Shown here: positions 34,050-42,817 of the stretch, piece by piece
Layout of the letters: each line of letters starts with the position of its first letter
How positions within the stretch are numbered: the first letter of the stretch is position 1
Source of the DNA: JBBQAA01 sp038276395
GTDB taxonomy: Bacteria > Actinomycetota > Thermoleophilia > Solirubrobacterales > Solirubrobacteraceae
Direction of reading: 5' to 3'
Length of the DNA stretch: 64,000 nucleotides
Assembly: GCA_038276395.1 (NCBI GenBank)
Contig: JBBQAA010000060.1
Span: forward strand, 16,400 to 80,399
The notes under the pieces: model-generated
Database searches by the model: none
The model's input: the letters and a program-made list of their open reading frames with translations, nothing else
What the model was told of the DNA's origin: nothing
Program-made: the position numbers and the translations under genes

Positions 34050-34330
34050 GCCCGGCGCGCCGCTGATCCGGTGCCGGTGACCGCGCCGCCTCGGCGCGCG
34101 GCGAATGCAGCGAGCAGGCGCGTCCCCGACGCCGCGAGGGCCTGAACACGGACCCCGTCTCCTCCTCCCTGCCCACTCACGCCCCAACCGCGAGAACCTC
34201 ACATATGCAGGCGTGAAGAACCGGTGAACGCCCCTGGTCGGCGACCCGGCGACCCCGTAGCGTGCTTCCCGTAACCAAGCGAAGAGACCGGCGGGCACCG
34301 ACGACCCGCGTACGAGAAAGGAAGCAGCCC

Positions 34331-35176
34331 ATGTCCTACGTGGACCTTCACCTCCACCTTCTCCCCGGGGTTGACGACGGCGCCCGGACGCTCGAGGACT
34401 CCCTCGCGCACGCCCGGCGCATGACCTCCGAGGGCATCCACGGCGCCGCGGTCACGCCGCACGTCGGCCATCCGTGGTTCCCCCTCGACACGACCCAGAT
34501 CCCGGCGCGCGTCGCCGAGCTCCAGACCGCGCTGCGCGCGGAGAGGATCCCGCTGACCCTCCACGCCGGCGGGGAGATCCACGCCCGCCACCTGGGGGAG
34601 ATCGGCGCGGAGGAGCTCGACCTCGTCGCGCACGGGCCGGCCGGCGCCCGCTGGGTGCTCGCCGAGGTCCCCTTCGCGGGCATCGACGCCGCCTTCTGCG
34701 CCGCGCTCGAGCGCGTGCGCGGGCTCGGCTACGCCGCCCTGATCGCCCACCCCGAGCGCGCCGAGGGGTTCGCGGAGACCGGCCTCGAGCTGCTCCGCCC
34801 CGCGCTGGCCGCGGGCGCGCTCCTGCAGGTCAACGTGTGCTCGCTGCTCGGCCACAACGGGGCCGAGGCGGCCGAGGCGGGTGCCCGGCTCGTGCGCAGC
34901 GGCCTGGCCTTCGTGCTCGGCTCCGACGGCCACCCGGGCACGCGCGAGCACACGCTGCGCCTCGGCTTCGACCTCGCCCTGCGCGCCGGCGCCTCGACGA
35001 CGCAGGCCTGGCGGCTCACGCAGGCCAACCCGCGCTTCCTCATCGACCAGGGGATCCCCGCCGCGCCCGTGCGCCTGCCGGTGGCGCCCGAGGTCGGCCG
35101 CCGCACGCCGGGGGAGCGGCGCCGCCTCGAGGGCGACGTCCGCCGCGTCATCGCGGCGGGACGCCGCCCGCGGTAG
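34331..35176 (+). CDS. CpsB/YwqE-type tyrosine-protein phosphatase (PHP family)
   Basis: 281 residues, PHP-type metal phosphatase: YVDLHLHLLPGVDDGARTLE at the N-terminus, TPHVGHPW, YAALIAHPERAEGF and LGSDGHPGTREHTL supply the His/Asp metal ligands. Such enzymes dephosphorylate the tyrosine kinase that controls chain length in capsule synthesis, matching the neighbouring sugar transferase. A good Shine-Dalgarno (AAGGAAG) precedes the ATG at 34331. The last ~25 residues are arginine-rich. Its 3' end overlaps the convergent secreted hydrolase gene by 29 bases. Confidence 0.88.
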   Translation: MSYVDLHLHLLPGVDDGARTLEDSLAHARRMTSEGIHGAAVTPHVGHPWFPLDTTQIPARVAELQTALRAERIPLTLHAGGEIHARHLGEIGAEELDLVAHGPAGARWVLAEVPFAGIDAAFCAALERVRGLGYAALIAHPERAEGFAETGLELLRPALAAGALLQVNVCSLLGHNGAEAAEAGARLVRSGLAFVLGSDGHPGTREHTLRLGFDLALRAGASTTQAWRLTQANPRFLIDQGIPAAPVRLPVAPEVGRRTPGERRRLEGDVRRVIAAGRRPR

Positions 35177-37190
35177 GCGGCGCTGCCTCCACCTGGTTGT
35201 AGACGTCGGTGCGGCAGGGCCGGCCGCCGCAGACGTCGACGACCTTCCCGTCCGGCGCGAGGAACGCGGACTTCTGGGTCCGCGCCGCCCTGGTCGAGCG
35301 CGGGTCCTCGTGCGGGTCGGGACCCTTGCCGCGCGGCGGCGTGTCGCTCAGCGGCGGTAGCGCGACCCGCTTCGGGCCTGAGTCCCAGTAGGTGATCGCC
35401 GAGCCCGAGTACGGCAGCGCGCCGACGCAGGGGATCCCGTAGAGCAGGCGGCCCCGGCCGCGCGCCACGCTCGGGCACAGGCGCCCGGCGCCGATCGTCC
35501 GCGCCTCGGTGTCCGCCGCATAGTCCGTGACCTGGTGGTCGCCGAGCGCGATCTGCATGAGCACGGTGTGCCTCGGCGTTCCCGGGAGGTTGTGGCCGGT
35601 CATGTACTGCGCGTAGCCGTCGGGCTCGGAGCGATCCCACAGCTGCTGGAGCAGGTCGTAGAGCAGCGGGCGCACCGAAGGATCCGGGTAGGCGGAGCGG
35701 AGGATCGTCAGGTAGGAGTCGAAGTCGACGGAGCGCGCGAGCAGCAGGCCGCCGTAGTCCATCCCGGAGACGCCGAGCACGGCGCGCGCGAAGTCCGGCG
35801 CGACGGCCGTCGTGATGCCGCCCTCGATGCCGCCCTGCGAGTTGCCGTCGTAGTAGAGCCGGCTCGGGTCGATGAGCGGACGGCCGGAGGCGCCCCTGAA
35901 CGCGGCGTTCGTGGCGAGGCCGTGCGGACTGCGCATGAGCCGTCCGAGGTAGAGCATGTCGAGCACGCCCTGCTGGAGGCGGTCGGTGAGGCTCGGGAAA
36001 AGATCGAGGTCGCCGAGGATGTTCGCGGCGTTGCCGAGATCCTCGTCGGACATGCCGACCCAGCGCGTGGCGCAGAAGACGAAGTCGTGCTCCTGCGACA
36101 TGTCCTGGACGTTTCCGGCGTTGATCTCCGTCGGCTTGCCGAGGAGGCCGTGGCCATAGAGGGAGATGCGCGCGGGCGTACTCGCCGCCGCGCGCGGGAC
36201 GTTGCAGTAGAACTTCTCCCTGATGACGTTGCCGGGCAGCGCCGTCGGAGTGGCGTCCTTGCCCTTCGCGGAGTAGTGGAAGCGCGCGCCGGGGGGGCAG
36301 CCGGGCGCGTTCAGGTAGCACGGGACGGTGATCGTGCCCTCGACCTGGCGCAGGAGCTCGGGGTTGTCGGCCGGGTTGTCGGTGACCGCGTCGATCGTGT
36401 ACTTCGGCGCGGAGCCCTGGGGCTTGCCGTCGGCGAGGTTCTTGTCGCCGAGGCGCCGGAAGGCGTCGTTGCGGATGGCGAGCATGCGCCCGGTCTCGCT
36501 CTGCCGGGAGATGACCGTGAAGTCCCAGGTCGCGTAGAGGCCCTTGCGGCCGACACCGGCCCTGCTCAAAGTCTTCCTGATCCGGGCGTAGCGCTTCGGC
36601 TGGGCGCTGCGCGCCTTCGCGAACCAGGCCGGGGCGCGCAGCCGCTCCCGGTGCGCACCCACGAGGTTCCGCAGGACGACGACGTAGCGGTGCCCGTGGA
36701 GCAGGTTGCGCCCGGGATGAACGAGGAGGTTGACGTCGCCGAGCTTCGGCGTCGCGTCGAGCTCGGCCCAGATGAGCACGCGCCGGTGCGTGGCGGCGTC
36801 GATCAGGAGCAGCCGCTGGCGGCGGTTGTAGGTCCGGCCCATCGCGGTCAGCGAGGGGAGATGGTTCTGCACGAATGCGGCCGAGGTGTCGAGCCCCGGG
36901 ATGCGGATGATGATCATGCCGCCGGGGGAGAAGCCGTCGTTGCGGTTGTACTCCCCGGTACCGATGCGCTGGCCCTTCACGTTGACGGGCATCGCCGCCG
37001 CCGGCAGGTGGACGCGCACGCCCGTGACCGAGTGCTTGTCCGGCACCGTCAGCCGGTTGTCCGGAAACGGCAGGAGGCAGGCCTTCGCCCCGAACGGGCG
37101 GCAGGCGTTGTAGCCCGCGCGCGCCTCGGCGGCGAGGAGGGTGAAGGCGGCGAGGAGAAGGCCGGCGAGGGCGGCGAGGCGGGTGCGCAT
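35148..37190 (-). CDS. Large secreted alpha/beta-hydrolase-like protein
   Basis: 680 residues with a signal peptide (LAALAGLLLAAFTLLAAEARA). The first third resembles extracellular proteins with CLLPFPDNRLTVPD, a phrase typical of bacterial lipase-like surface proteins. The central part has SLYGHGLLG (oxyanion region) and YYDGNSQGGIEGG, in which the serine of G-N-S-Q-G-G would be the nucleophile; GDHQVTDY near residue 590 may carry the catalytic histidine. It is probably an exported esterase or lipase, substrate unknown. Cysteine pairs suggest disulfides. It looks monocistronic. Confidence 0.65.
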   Translation of the reverse strand: MRTRLAALAGLLLAAFTLLAAEARAGYNACRPFGAKACLLPFPDNRLTVPDKHSVTGVRVHLPAAAMPVNVKGQRIGTGEYNRNDGFSPGGMIIIRIPGLDTSAAFVQNHLPSLTAMGRTYNRRQRLLLIDAATHRRVLIWAELDATPKLGDVNLLVHPGRNLLHGHRYVVVLRNLVGAHRERLRAPAWFAKARSAQPKRYARIRKTLSRAGVGRKGLYATWDFTVISRQSETGRMLAIRNDAFRRLGDKNLADGKPQGSAPKYTIDAVTDNPADNPELLRQVEGTITVPCYLNAPGCPPGARFHYSAKGKDATPTALPGNVIREKFYCNVPRAAASTPARISLYGHGLLGKPTEINAGNVQDMSQEHDFVFCATRWVGMSDEDLGNAANILGDLDLFPSLTDRLQQGVLDMLYLGRLMRSPHGLATNAAFRGASGRPLIDPSRLYYDGNSQGGIEGGITTAVAPDFARAVLGVSGMDYGGLLLARSVDFDSYLTILRSAYPDPSVRPLLYDLLQQLWDRSEPDGYAQYMTGHNLPGTPRHTVLMQIALGDHQVTDYAADTEARTIGAGRLCPSVARGRGRLLYGIPCVGALPYSGSAITYWDSGPKRVALPPLSDTPPRGKGPDPHEDPRSTRAARTQKSAFLAPDGKVVDVCGGRPCRTDVYNQVEAAPPTAGGVPPR

Positions 37191-37204
37191 GGGCGCAGCC
37201 TAGT

Positions 37205-37990
37205 TCACACGGGCGACTCCGTCTCGGGCGGGTTCACGCGCACCACGCGCAGGCCCTTGGGGATGCCGTCGGCGCGCAGGCGCTTCGAGCGCCCGCGCTC
37301 GGCCTCCCGGAGCTCCTCGCAGGCGACCTCGGAGACGAGCACCTCGCCGCCCTTGGCAGCGTCCATGACGCGCGCGGCGACGTTCACGTCGACGCCGAGG
37401 TAGTCGCCGCCGACCCGCCGCGGGCGCCCGAGGTGGACGCCCGCGCGCATCTGCGGGACGTAGCCCTCGACCTCGATCCCCGCCAGCGCCGTGTTGGCGC
37501 CGTGGGCGGCGTCGACCGCTTCCTGCGGGGTCGCGAACACGGCCATGAGCCCGTCGCCGAGGCGCTTGACGACGGCGCCGCCGTGGTCGCCGATGGCGCC
37601 CTCGGTCGTCTTGGCCGTGGCGCGGAGGAGCTCCACGACCGCCTCGTCGCCGGCCTCGAGAGCCCAGCTCGAGAAGCGCACGAGATCGGTGAAGAGGATC
37701 GCCAGCGGTCGCTCCCCCCGTCCCCTTCCCTGCGCCTCGGAGAGCCGCTGCCAGACCTGCAGCGCGCCGAGCCCGAGCTCGCGAACGGCGCTCGGGTGCT
37801 CGACGCCGAGTGCGGAGACGGTGCGGCCCGCGGCGTGCCGGGCGCCCTCGCCCGCGGTCGAGAGCGGATCGCCGAAGTCGGGGTCGCCGGGAGCGAGCCT
37901 GCGCATCGTCCTGACGCCCTCGACGGTCAGCTCGTGGGCGTCGGCGCGGCGGAGCCGCTCGAGGAGCTTCGGCAGGCGGGGCTCGGTCAT
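37205..37990 (-). CDS. Class III adenylate/guanylate cyclase
   Basis: 261 residues. After ~95 residues of helical N-terminus comes the cyclase catalytic domain: ILFTDLVRFSSW (metal-binding Asp 102), VKRLGDGLMAVFATPQEAV (second metal Asp), and DYLGVDVNVAARVMDAAKGG, followed by VLVSEVACEEL. These are the expected metal and transition-state residues of a nucleotide cyclase making cAMP or cGMP. No membrane segment or sensor domain is recognised. The ATG at 37990 is chosen because upstream codons read into the divergent VOC promoter. Confidence 0.88.
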   Translation of the reverse strand: MTEPRLPKLLERLRRADAHELTVEGVRTMRRLAPGDPDFGDPLSTAGEGARHAAGRTVSALGVEHPSAVRELGLGALQVWQRLSEAQGRGRGERPLAILFTDLVRFSSWALEAGDEAVVELLRATAKTTEGAIGDHGGAVVKRLGDGLMAVFATPQEAVDAAHGANTALAGIEVEGYVPQMRAGVHLGRPRRVGGDYLGVDVNVAARVMDAAKGGEVLVSEVACEELREAERGRSKRLRADGIPKGLRVVRVNPPETESPV

Positions 37991-38043
37991 CGGACCCCTA
38001 TGCAAGCAAGGGACGAGGCCGGGCCGGATCCGAGGTGTTATCG

Positions 38044-38055
38044 TTGTGTACGCAA
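38044..38055. promoter_or_regulatory. Near-palindrome TTGTGTACGCAA in the cyclase/VOC divergent promoter
   Basis: TTGTGTACGCAA has matching outer TTG/CAA and a GTAC centre with one mismatched pair. It sits about 24 bases upstream of the VOC dioxygenase start. MarR-family regulators often control this enzyme family from such sites, but no regulator gene is adjacent, so the assignment is tentative. Confidence 0.3.
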
Positions 38056-38078
38056 TGACCTTCCGGGGGAGGGAGAAC

Positions 38079-39029
38079 ATGCGGCTGAACGGCCTGCACC
38101 ACATCACCGCGATCACCGGCGACGCGCGGCGGAACCTCGGCTTCTACACGGGCACGCTCGGCCTGCGCCTGACGGCCAAGACCGTCAACCAGGACGACCC
38201 GAGCGTCTACCACCTCTTCTACGGCGAGGAGGACGCCCGGCCCGGGCTCGACCTGACGTTCTTCGAGCATCCGGGCGCGACCCCGGGTCGCCCGGGGGCG
38301 GGCATGGTCCACCGGATCCTCTGGCGCGTGGGCTCACCCGCGGCGCTCGCCTTCTGGGCGGAGCGGCTGGCGGGCCACGAGGTGGCGGCGGCGCGCGGGG
38401 AGGACTTCGTGCGCTTCGCCGATCCCGAGGGGCTCGAGCACGAGCTGGTCCTCGCCGGCGCGCCCGACGCGCCGCTCGTCGCCGAGCACCCGGAGATCCC
38501 CGCCGCGCTCGCGCTCCAGGGCTTCGAGGGTGTGCGCGCCTACTCGGCGCGGCCGGAGCGGAGCGCGCAGACGCTGCGCGAGCTGATGGGCGCGGAGGAG
38601 GCCGCGGACGGGGTCTTCGTCCTGCGTGGCGAGAGCCGCGAGGGCCGGATCGCCTGGGATCCCGCCCCCGCGGAGCCCGGGCGCCAGGGCGCGGGAACCG
38701 TGCACCACGTCGCCTGGGGCACGGAGCACGCGGACCACGACGGCTGGCTCGAGCGGCTCGCCGCGGCGGGGGTGCGCAACTCGGGTCCGGTCGACCGCCA
38801 CTACTTCGAGTCGATCTACTTCCGCGAGCCGGGCGGCGTGCTCTACGAGCTGGCGACCAAGGAGCCGGGGTTCCTCGTCGACGGGCTGCCCGTGGAGAAG
38901 CTCGGGACGAAGATCATCCTGCCCCCGTGGCTCGAGGCGCGGCGGGAGGAGATCGAGGCGCGGCTGACCCCGCTGCCCGACCCGCGGCGGGGCAGCCGGG
39001 GGCGTCCGGCGACACGAGCTGTCCCCTGA
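38079..39029 (+). CDS. Ring-cleaving dioxygenase (VOC superfamily, MhqO-like)
   Basis: 316 residues made of two vicinal-oxygen-chelate modules: LHHITAITGDARRNLGFYTG and TVNQDDPSVYHLFYGEE in the first half, GTVHHVAWGTE and ESIYFREPGGVLYELATKEP in the second. The His, His and Glu metal ligands expected for Fe(II) are present. Relatives such as MhqO act on hydroquinone or catechol-type rings. A strong Shine-Dalgarno (GGGGGAGGGAG) precedes the ATG at 38079; an ATG eight codons upstream is less likely. It is divergent from the cyclase gene. Confidence 0.88.
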   Translation: MRLNGLHHITAITGDARRNLGFYTGTLGLRLTAKTVNQDDPSVYHLFYGEEDARPGLDLTFFEHPGATPGRPGAGMVHRILWRVGSPAALAFWAERLAGHEVAAARGEDFVRFADPEGLEHELVLAGAPDAPLVAEHPEIPAALALQGFEGVRAYSARPERSAQTLRELMGAEEAADGVFVLRGESREGRIAWDPAPAEPGRQGAGTVHHVAWGTEHADHDGWLERLAAAGVRNSGPVDRHYFESIYFREPGGVLYELATKEPGFLVDGLPVEKLGTKIILPPWLEARREEIEARLTPLPDPRRGSRGRPATRAVP

Positions 39030-39342
39030 GGATCCTCGTCATCGCCGTCCCTCACGCCGACCGGTCGGTGGGAGCGGGGGCCCGCAGCTCATGTCCCTCC
39101 CGCCCCGGAGGCCGACTCGCGGGGCGTCGCTTTGTTGACAGCGCGCCGCCCGAGGTCGCGATCTCGACGAACCTGTCGCCCCACGACGGTTTTGTCGATC
39201 GGACGCTCCTCCCGCGGGCGCGTACGACAAAGCGACGGCCCCCGCCCTCCGCCCCGGTGCCCCCGACCTCCTTGGCCGGGGAGCGTCCCCGGATGTGAGC
39301 CGTGCCCGAAACGTCCGGCGAAAGGTCCTAGCGTCCCGCGCC
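39030..39342. repeat. Gene-free 313-base gap with a repeated CGTCG-TTTGT motif
   Basis: I see no gene here. CGTCGCTTTGT (39125-39135) is repeated exactly in inverted orientation as ACAAAGCGACG (39227-39237). A related copy, CGACGGTTTTGTCG, lies at 39184-39197. The three copies are roughly 40-60 bases apart, in DNA more A/T-rich than its surroundings, 100-220 bases upstream of the second metallo-beta-lactamase-fold gene. They may be regulator-binding sites. Confidence 0.45.
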
Positions 39343-39984
39343 ATGCGCGAACTCGCTCCCGATGTCTTCCAGATCCCCCTCGTCCCCCGCGATGGGATCA
39401 ACGCCTACGTGATCGGCGACGTCCTCGTCGACTGCGGGGTCAAGCAGCACGCGGGGAAGCTCCGCAAGGCGCTCGCCGGGCGGACGCTCAAGGCCCTCGC
39501 CCTGACCCACGCCCACCCGGACCACGCGGGCAGCGCGCAGCGGCTCGTGCCCGAGCTCGGCCTCGCCTACTGGGCCGGCGCGCGGGACGCCGAGGCCGCC
39601 CGCACCGGCCAGACGGTGACGACGCGGGACTGGATGCGGAGCCTCATCCGGTTCTCCGGCTGCCCGGTCGACCGCGAGCTGCACGAGGGCGACGAGGTCG
39701 CGGGCTTCACCGTGCTCGACACGCCGGGCCACTCCCCGGGGCACGTCTCCTACTGGCGGGCGTCCGACCGCGTACTCATCTGCGGGGACGTCTTCAACAA
39801 CATGAACCTGCTCACCACGCAGGTCGGCCTGCACGAGCCGCCCGGTCTGCTCTCGCCCGATCCGGCCCGGAACCGCGAGTCGATGCGCCGCCTGGCCGAG
39901 CTCGCGCCCGCGCTCATGTGCGTCGGCCACGGGCCGCCGCTGCGCGACCCGGCGAAGCTCAAGGCCTTCGCCGCCTCGCTGTAG
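39343..39984 (+). CDS. Metallo-beta-lactamase-fold hydrolase (glyoxalase II-like)
   Basis: 213 residues with the metal motif LTHAHPDHAGSAQ (His 56, His 58, Asp 60, His 61), DTPGHSPGHVSYW, ICGDVFNNMN and CVGHGPPL, giving the full set of His/Asp ligands for two metals. Family members hydrolyse thioesters, lactones or phosphodiesters. The N-terminus (LAPDVFQIPLVPRDGINAYV) starts properly at the ATG at 39343. It is convergent with the glycosyltransferase operon. Confidence 0.87.
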   Translation: MRELAPDVFQIPLVPRDGINAYVIGDVLVDCGVKQHAGKLRKALAGRTLKALALTHAHPDHAGSAQRLVPELGLAYWAGARDAEAARTGQTVTTRDWMRSLIRFSGCPVDRELHEGDEVAGFTVLDTPGHSPGHVSYWRASDRVLICGDVFNNMNLLTTQVGLHEPPGLLSPDPARNRESMRRLAELAPALMCVGHGPPLRDPAKLKAFAASL

Positions 39985-39992
39985 CCGCGCCG

Positions 39993-41660
39993 CTACCCCG
40001 CCGCCGAACCCGAGCCGGCCAGGGGGGCACGCAGCGAGGCGAGCGGCGGGCGCTCTCCGACGGGCACGGTGACGACGACGCCGTCCTCCCACGGCCTCAG
40101 GTAGTGGCCGCGGGCGACGCCTCGCGCCGAGCCACCGGCGTCGTCCACCCGCGCCTCGACGGCGGCCAGCACCGCGTAGGCCATCTCGCCGAGCGCGCGC
40201 AGCGGCTGGTGGCGGTTCTGCCGGGTGCCGAGCGCGACCTCGGCCAGGCCGTCGAGTCCGCAGACGCCAAGCGCGTCGATCAGGGTGGCGATCTCCACCC
40301 CGTAGCCGCAGGGGAAGGGGATCGCCTCGAAGAGCTCACGACGCCCGGCGAACTCCCCCGCCAGGGGCTGGGCGAAGCCGGCGAGCAGCGGCACGTGGAG
40401 GTTCAGCAGTGGCCGGGCCATGAGCTCCGTCACCCGGCCGCCCTCGTGCGGGAGATCCCCGGCCGCCGTGCGCAGCGGGCGCTCGAAGGCGCCCTTGACG
40501 AAGCCCACCTCCGGGTCGATGAGGAGCGGTCCGAGGAGCCCCTCGAGGTGGCGCGGGTGCGGGTCGGCGGTGTCCGTGTCGAGGAAGCAGACGACGTCGG
40601 CGTCCGTGGCGTGCACGCCCCGCCACATCGCGTCGCCCTTTCCGCGCGCCGGGCCGTGCTCGGGCAGGATCGCGTCCTCCTGCACGACCCGCGCGCCCGC
40701 GGCGGCGGCGCGTGCGGCGGTGCCGTCGGCCGACCCGGCGTCGATCACGAGCACGTCGTCGAGGAGGCCGGCGGCCAGGAGCGGCGCGACCGTCGTGTCG
40801 AGCACGGCGCCGACGGTGGCGGCGACCTCCTTGGCGGGCAGGACGACCGCCACCGTCGTCTCCCCCTTGGCGGCGCGGAGGGCGCCGCGGTCGAAGTCCT
40901 CGGCGCGGTGGCGGCGGCGGGCGAGCCATTCGGCCACCGCGAGGTCGACGGCGAGGCCCCGGCGCGCGCGGCCGGCGGCGCGCGCGGAGGTCCGCACGCG
41001 CACGCTGCCCGAGCGCGTGATGGGGATGCGGTGCGCGGCCAGGCGGGCGGCGAAGGCCTCGTCCTCGAGCGCGGTCAGGGGCTCGAGGCCGCCCACGCGC
41101 TCGTAGGCCTCGGCGGTGACGGCGAGCGACGCGCCGCCGAAGTGGTGGTGCTCGGCACCGGGCGCGGCGACGCGCACGGCCGCCAGCCGCCGCTCGGCCG
41201 CGGCGGCGCGGCGGGCGAGGACGGCGGGGGAGAGCAGCGCGGCCTCCGCCTCCTCGAGCTCGATGACGCCGCCGATGGCGTGCGCGCCCCCGGCCACGAG
41301 CGCGAGCTGGCGGGCCAGCCAGTCCGGCGCGGGGCGGGAGTCGGCGTCGGTGCAGGCGATCAGGCCGCGGGGGCGGCCGGCGGCGCGCAGGCACGCGGCG
41401 GCGGCGTCCATCCCGGCGCGGCGGGCGGCGCCCGCCCCCGCGCCGGGCCCGTCGATGAGCTCGAGCTCGAGCCCGAGTGCTCGCGCCGCGCGCGCCGCCT
41501 CGGCCGCGGTCGCGTCCCGGCAGGCGTCAAGGACGAGGATGACGGCGAACGCCGCCCGCGGGACGGCCTGCGCGGCGAGCGCCGCGAGGCAGAGGGCGAT
41601 GTGGGCCTCCTCGTCGCGGGCGGGTACGACGACGACGGCCTGGAGCTCGCTCAGGCCCAC
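39993..41660 (-). CDS. Fusion of GT2 glycosyltransferase and glucosyl-3-phosphoglycerate synthase
   Basis: 555 residues in two GT-A folds. Residues 1-290: a family 2 transferase (VVVPARDEEAHIALCLAALA, ACTDADSRPAPDWLA, FGGASLAVTAEAYERVGGLE). Residues 300-555: a GpgS domain (VAVVLPAKEVAATVGAVLD, DAGSADGTA, GKGDAMWRGV, the metal-binding DTD in CFLDTDTADPHP, GGRVTELMARPLLNLHVPLL, FPCGYGVEIATLID, HRHQ-like NRHQPLRAL). GpgS transfers glucose from an NDP-sugar to 3-phosphoglycerate, the first step to glucosylglycerate and methylglucose lipopolysaccharides. It is the last gene of a five-gene operon; its GTG start overlaps the FAD reductase stop by ten bases. The first domain's substrate is unknown. 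Confidence 0.85.
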   Translation of the reverse strand: MGLSELQAVVVVPARDEEAHIALCLAALAAQAVPRAAFAVILVLDACRDATAAEAARAARALGLELELIDGPGAGAGAARRAGMDAAAACLRAAGRPRGLIACTDADSRPAPDWLARQLALVAGGAHAIGGVIELEEAEAALLSPAVLARRAAAAERRLAAVRVAAPGAEHHHFGGASLAVTAEAYERVGGLEPLTALEDEAFAARLAAHRIPITRSGSVRVRTSARAAGRARRGLAVDLAVAEWLARRRHRAEDFDRGALRAAKGETTVAVVLPAKEVAATVGAVLDTTVAPLLAAGLLDDVLVIDAGSADGTAARAAAAGARVVQEDAILPEHGPARGKGDAMWRGVHATDADVVCFLDTDTADPHPRHLEGLLGPLLIDPEVGFVKGAFERPLRTAAGDLPHEGGRVTELMARPLLNLHVPLLAGFAQPLAGEFAGRRELFEAIPFPCGYGVEIATLIDALGVCGLDGLAEVALGTRQNRHQPLRALGEMAYAVLAAVEARVDDAGGSARGVARGHYLRPWEDGVVVTVPVGERPPLASLRAPLAGSGSAAG

Positions 41661-42817
41661 GCCGCCCCCTGCGCGATTCGCTCCTTGCCGTCCTCGTAGT
41701 CTTCGTCGCGCTCGTGGGTCAGCACGCCGACCAGCTTGCCGCGTGCCCCGTAGGAGACGGTGAACGCCCCGTCGCCGTGATCCTCGAGCCGGGCCTCGTC
41801 CCACCCGTCCCCCCAGGCCGCGTACTTGAGCGTGCGCCGCCCGATGGTCGACCAGAAGCCGGGGACCTCGTCCCACTCCGCGTCCTCGCCCGCGGCGACG
41901 CGGCCGGCGATCTCGCCCTGGCCGAGCGCGTCGCCCCAGTGCGCGACCCGCAGCGGGCGCCCGGCGGCGACGTTGAGCGCGCGGCAGACGTCCCCCGCCG
42001 CGAGGAGGCCGGGCACGACGGTGCGCAGCGAGGCGTCGACGGGCACCGCGCCGCCCGAGAGCTCGAGCCCGGCGGCGGCGGCCAGCTCGCCGCGCGGCGC
42101 GACGCCCGCGGCCATGACGACGACGGGGGCGTCCGCGCTCGCCTCGCCCGCGTGGACGGTGAGGCGGCCGTCTGCGCCGGCGATCCGCTCGACCTCCGCG
42201 CCCAGTTGCAGCGTGACGCCCTCCCCCTCGAGCCAGCCACGGATGCGCGCGGCGGCCTCGTCCCCGAGGCGGGCGGCGTTGGGTGCCGGCTCGTCGGAGA
42301 ACAGCGTCACCGGGTGGCCGCGGAGGCGGAGCGAGGCGGCGATCTCGCAGCCGATGAACCCCGAGCCGACGACGCCCACGGGCGCGCCGTCGCGTAGGCG
42401 CCGGATGAGCTCCTGCAGCTGGACCAGCGTGCGGATCGTCCGCACGCTGGGGTGGTCGGCGCCGGGGATGGGGAGGCGCTTCGGCTCGGCGCCCGTGGCG
42501 AGCAGGGCCGTCGTGTAGCACAGCTCGCGCCCGCCGGAGAGCGTGACCGTCCGGCGCCGTGTGTCGAGCCACACGGCGCGGCCGGCCACGAGGTCGATGT
42601 CGCGCTCGGTCAGCCAGGACTCCTGCTCGAGCGGGAGGTCGGCCTCGTCGCTCTCCCCGCGTAGCAGCTCCTTGGTCAGGGGCGGGCGGTTGTAGGGCAT
42701 GCGCTCCTCGTCGGCGAGGATCGCCACGGCGCCGGTGCCGCCCGCCTCGCGATACGCGCGCGCCGCGGCGAGCCCCGCCGGGCCGCCGCCGATCACGAGG
42801 AGCGCGAGCACCCTCAC
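41651..42817 (-). CDS. FAD-dependent pyridine nucleotide-disulfide oxidoreductase (ferredoxin/rubredoxin reductase-like)
   Basis: 388 residues. FAD-binding VIGGGPAGLAAARAYREAGG, then MPYNRPPLTKELLRGE, the NAD(P)-binding VVGSGFIGCEIAASLRLRGH, the AAGDVCR FAD motif, and a C-terminal reductase-type domain. It lacks redox-active CxxxxC, so it is of the ferredoxin/rubredoxin reductase class. It could supply electrons to, or reoxidise, the acyl-CoA dehydrogenase-like protein encoded two genes upstream, which is inference from the operon. The GTG start overlaps the methyltransferase stop by four bases. Confidence 0.88.
   Translation of the reverse strand: MRVLALLVIGGGPAGLAAARAYREAGGTGAVAILADEERMPYNRPPLTKELLRGESDEADLPLEQESWLTERDIDLVAGRAVWLDTRRRTVTLSGGRELCYTTALLATGAEPKRLPIPGADHPSVRTIRTLVQLQELIRRLRDGAPVGVVGSGFIGCEIAASLRLRGHPVTLFSDEPAPNAARLGDEAAARIRGWLEGEGVTLQLGAEVERIAGADGRLTVHAGEASADAPVVVMAAGVAPRGELAAAAGLELSGGAVPVDASLRTVVPGLLAAGDVCRALNVAAGRPLRVAHWGDALGQGEIAGRVAAGEDAEWDEVPGFWSTIGRRTLKYAAWGDGWDEARLEDHGDGAFTVSYGARGKLVGVLTHERDEDYEDGKERIAQGAAWA

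Noticed and set aside
34050..34330. Possible small genes or RNA in the gap before the CpsB-type gene
   Set aside because: No frame shows a signal peptide, domain or convincing ribosome-binding site, and I could not identify a terminator or promoter with confidence.
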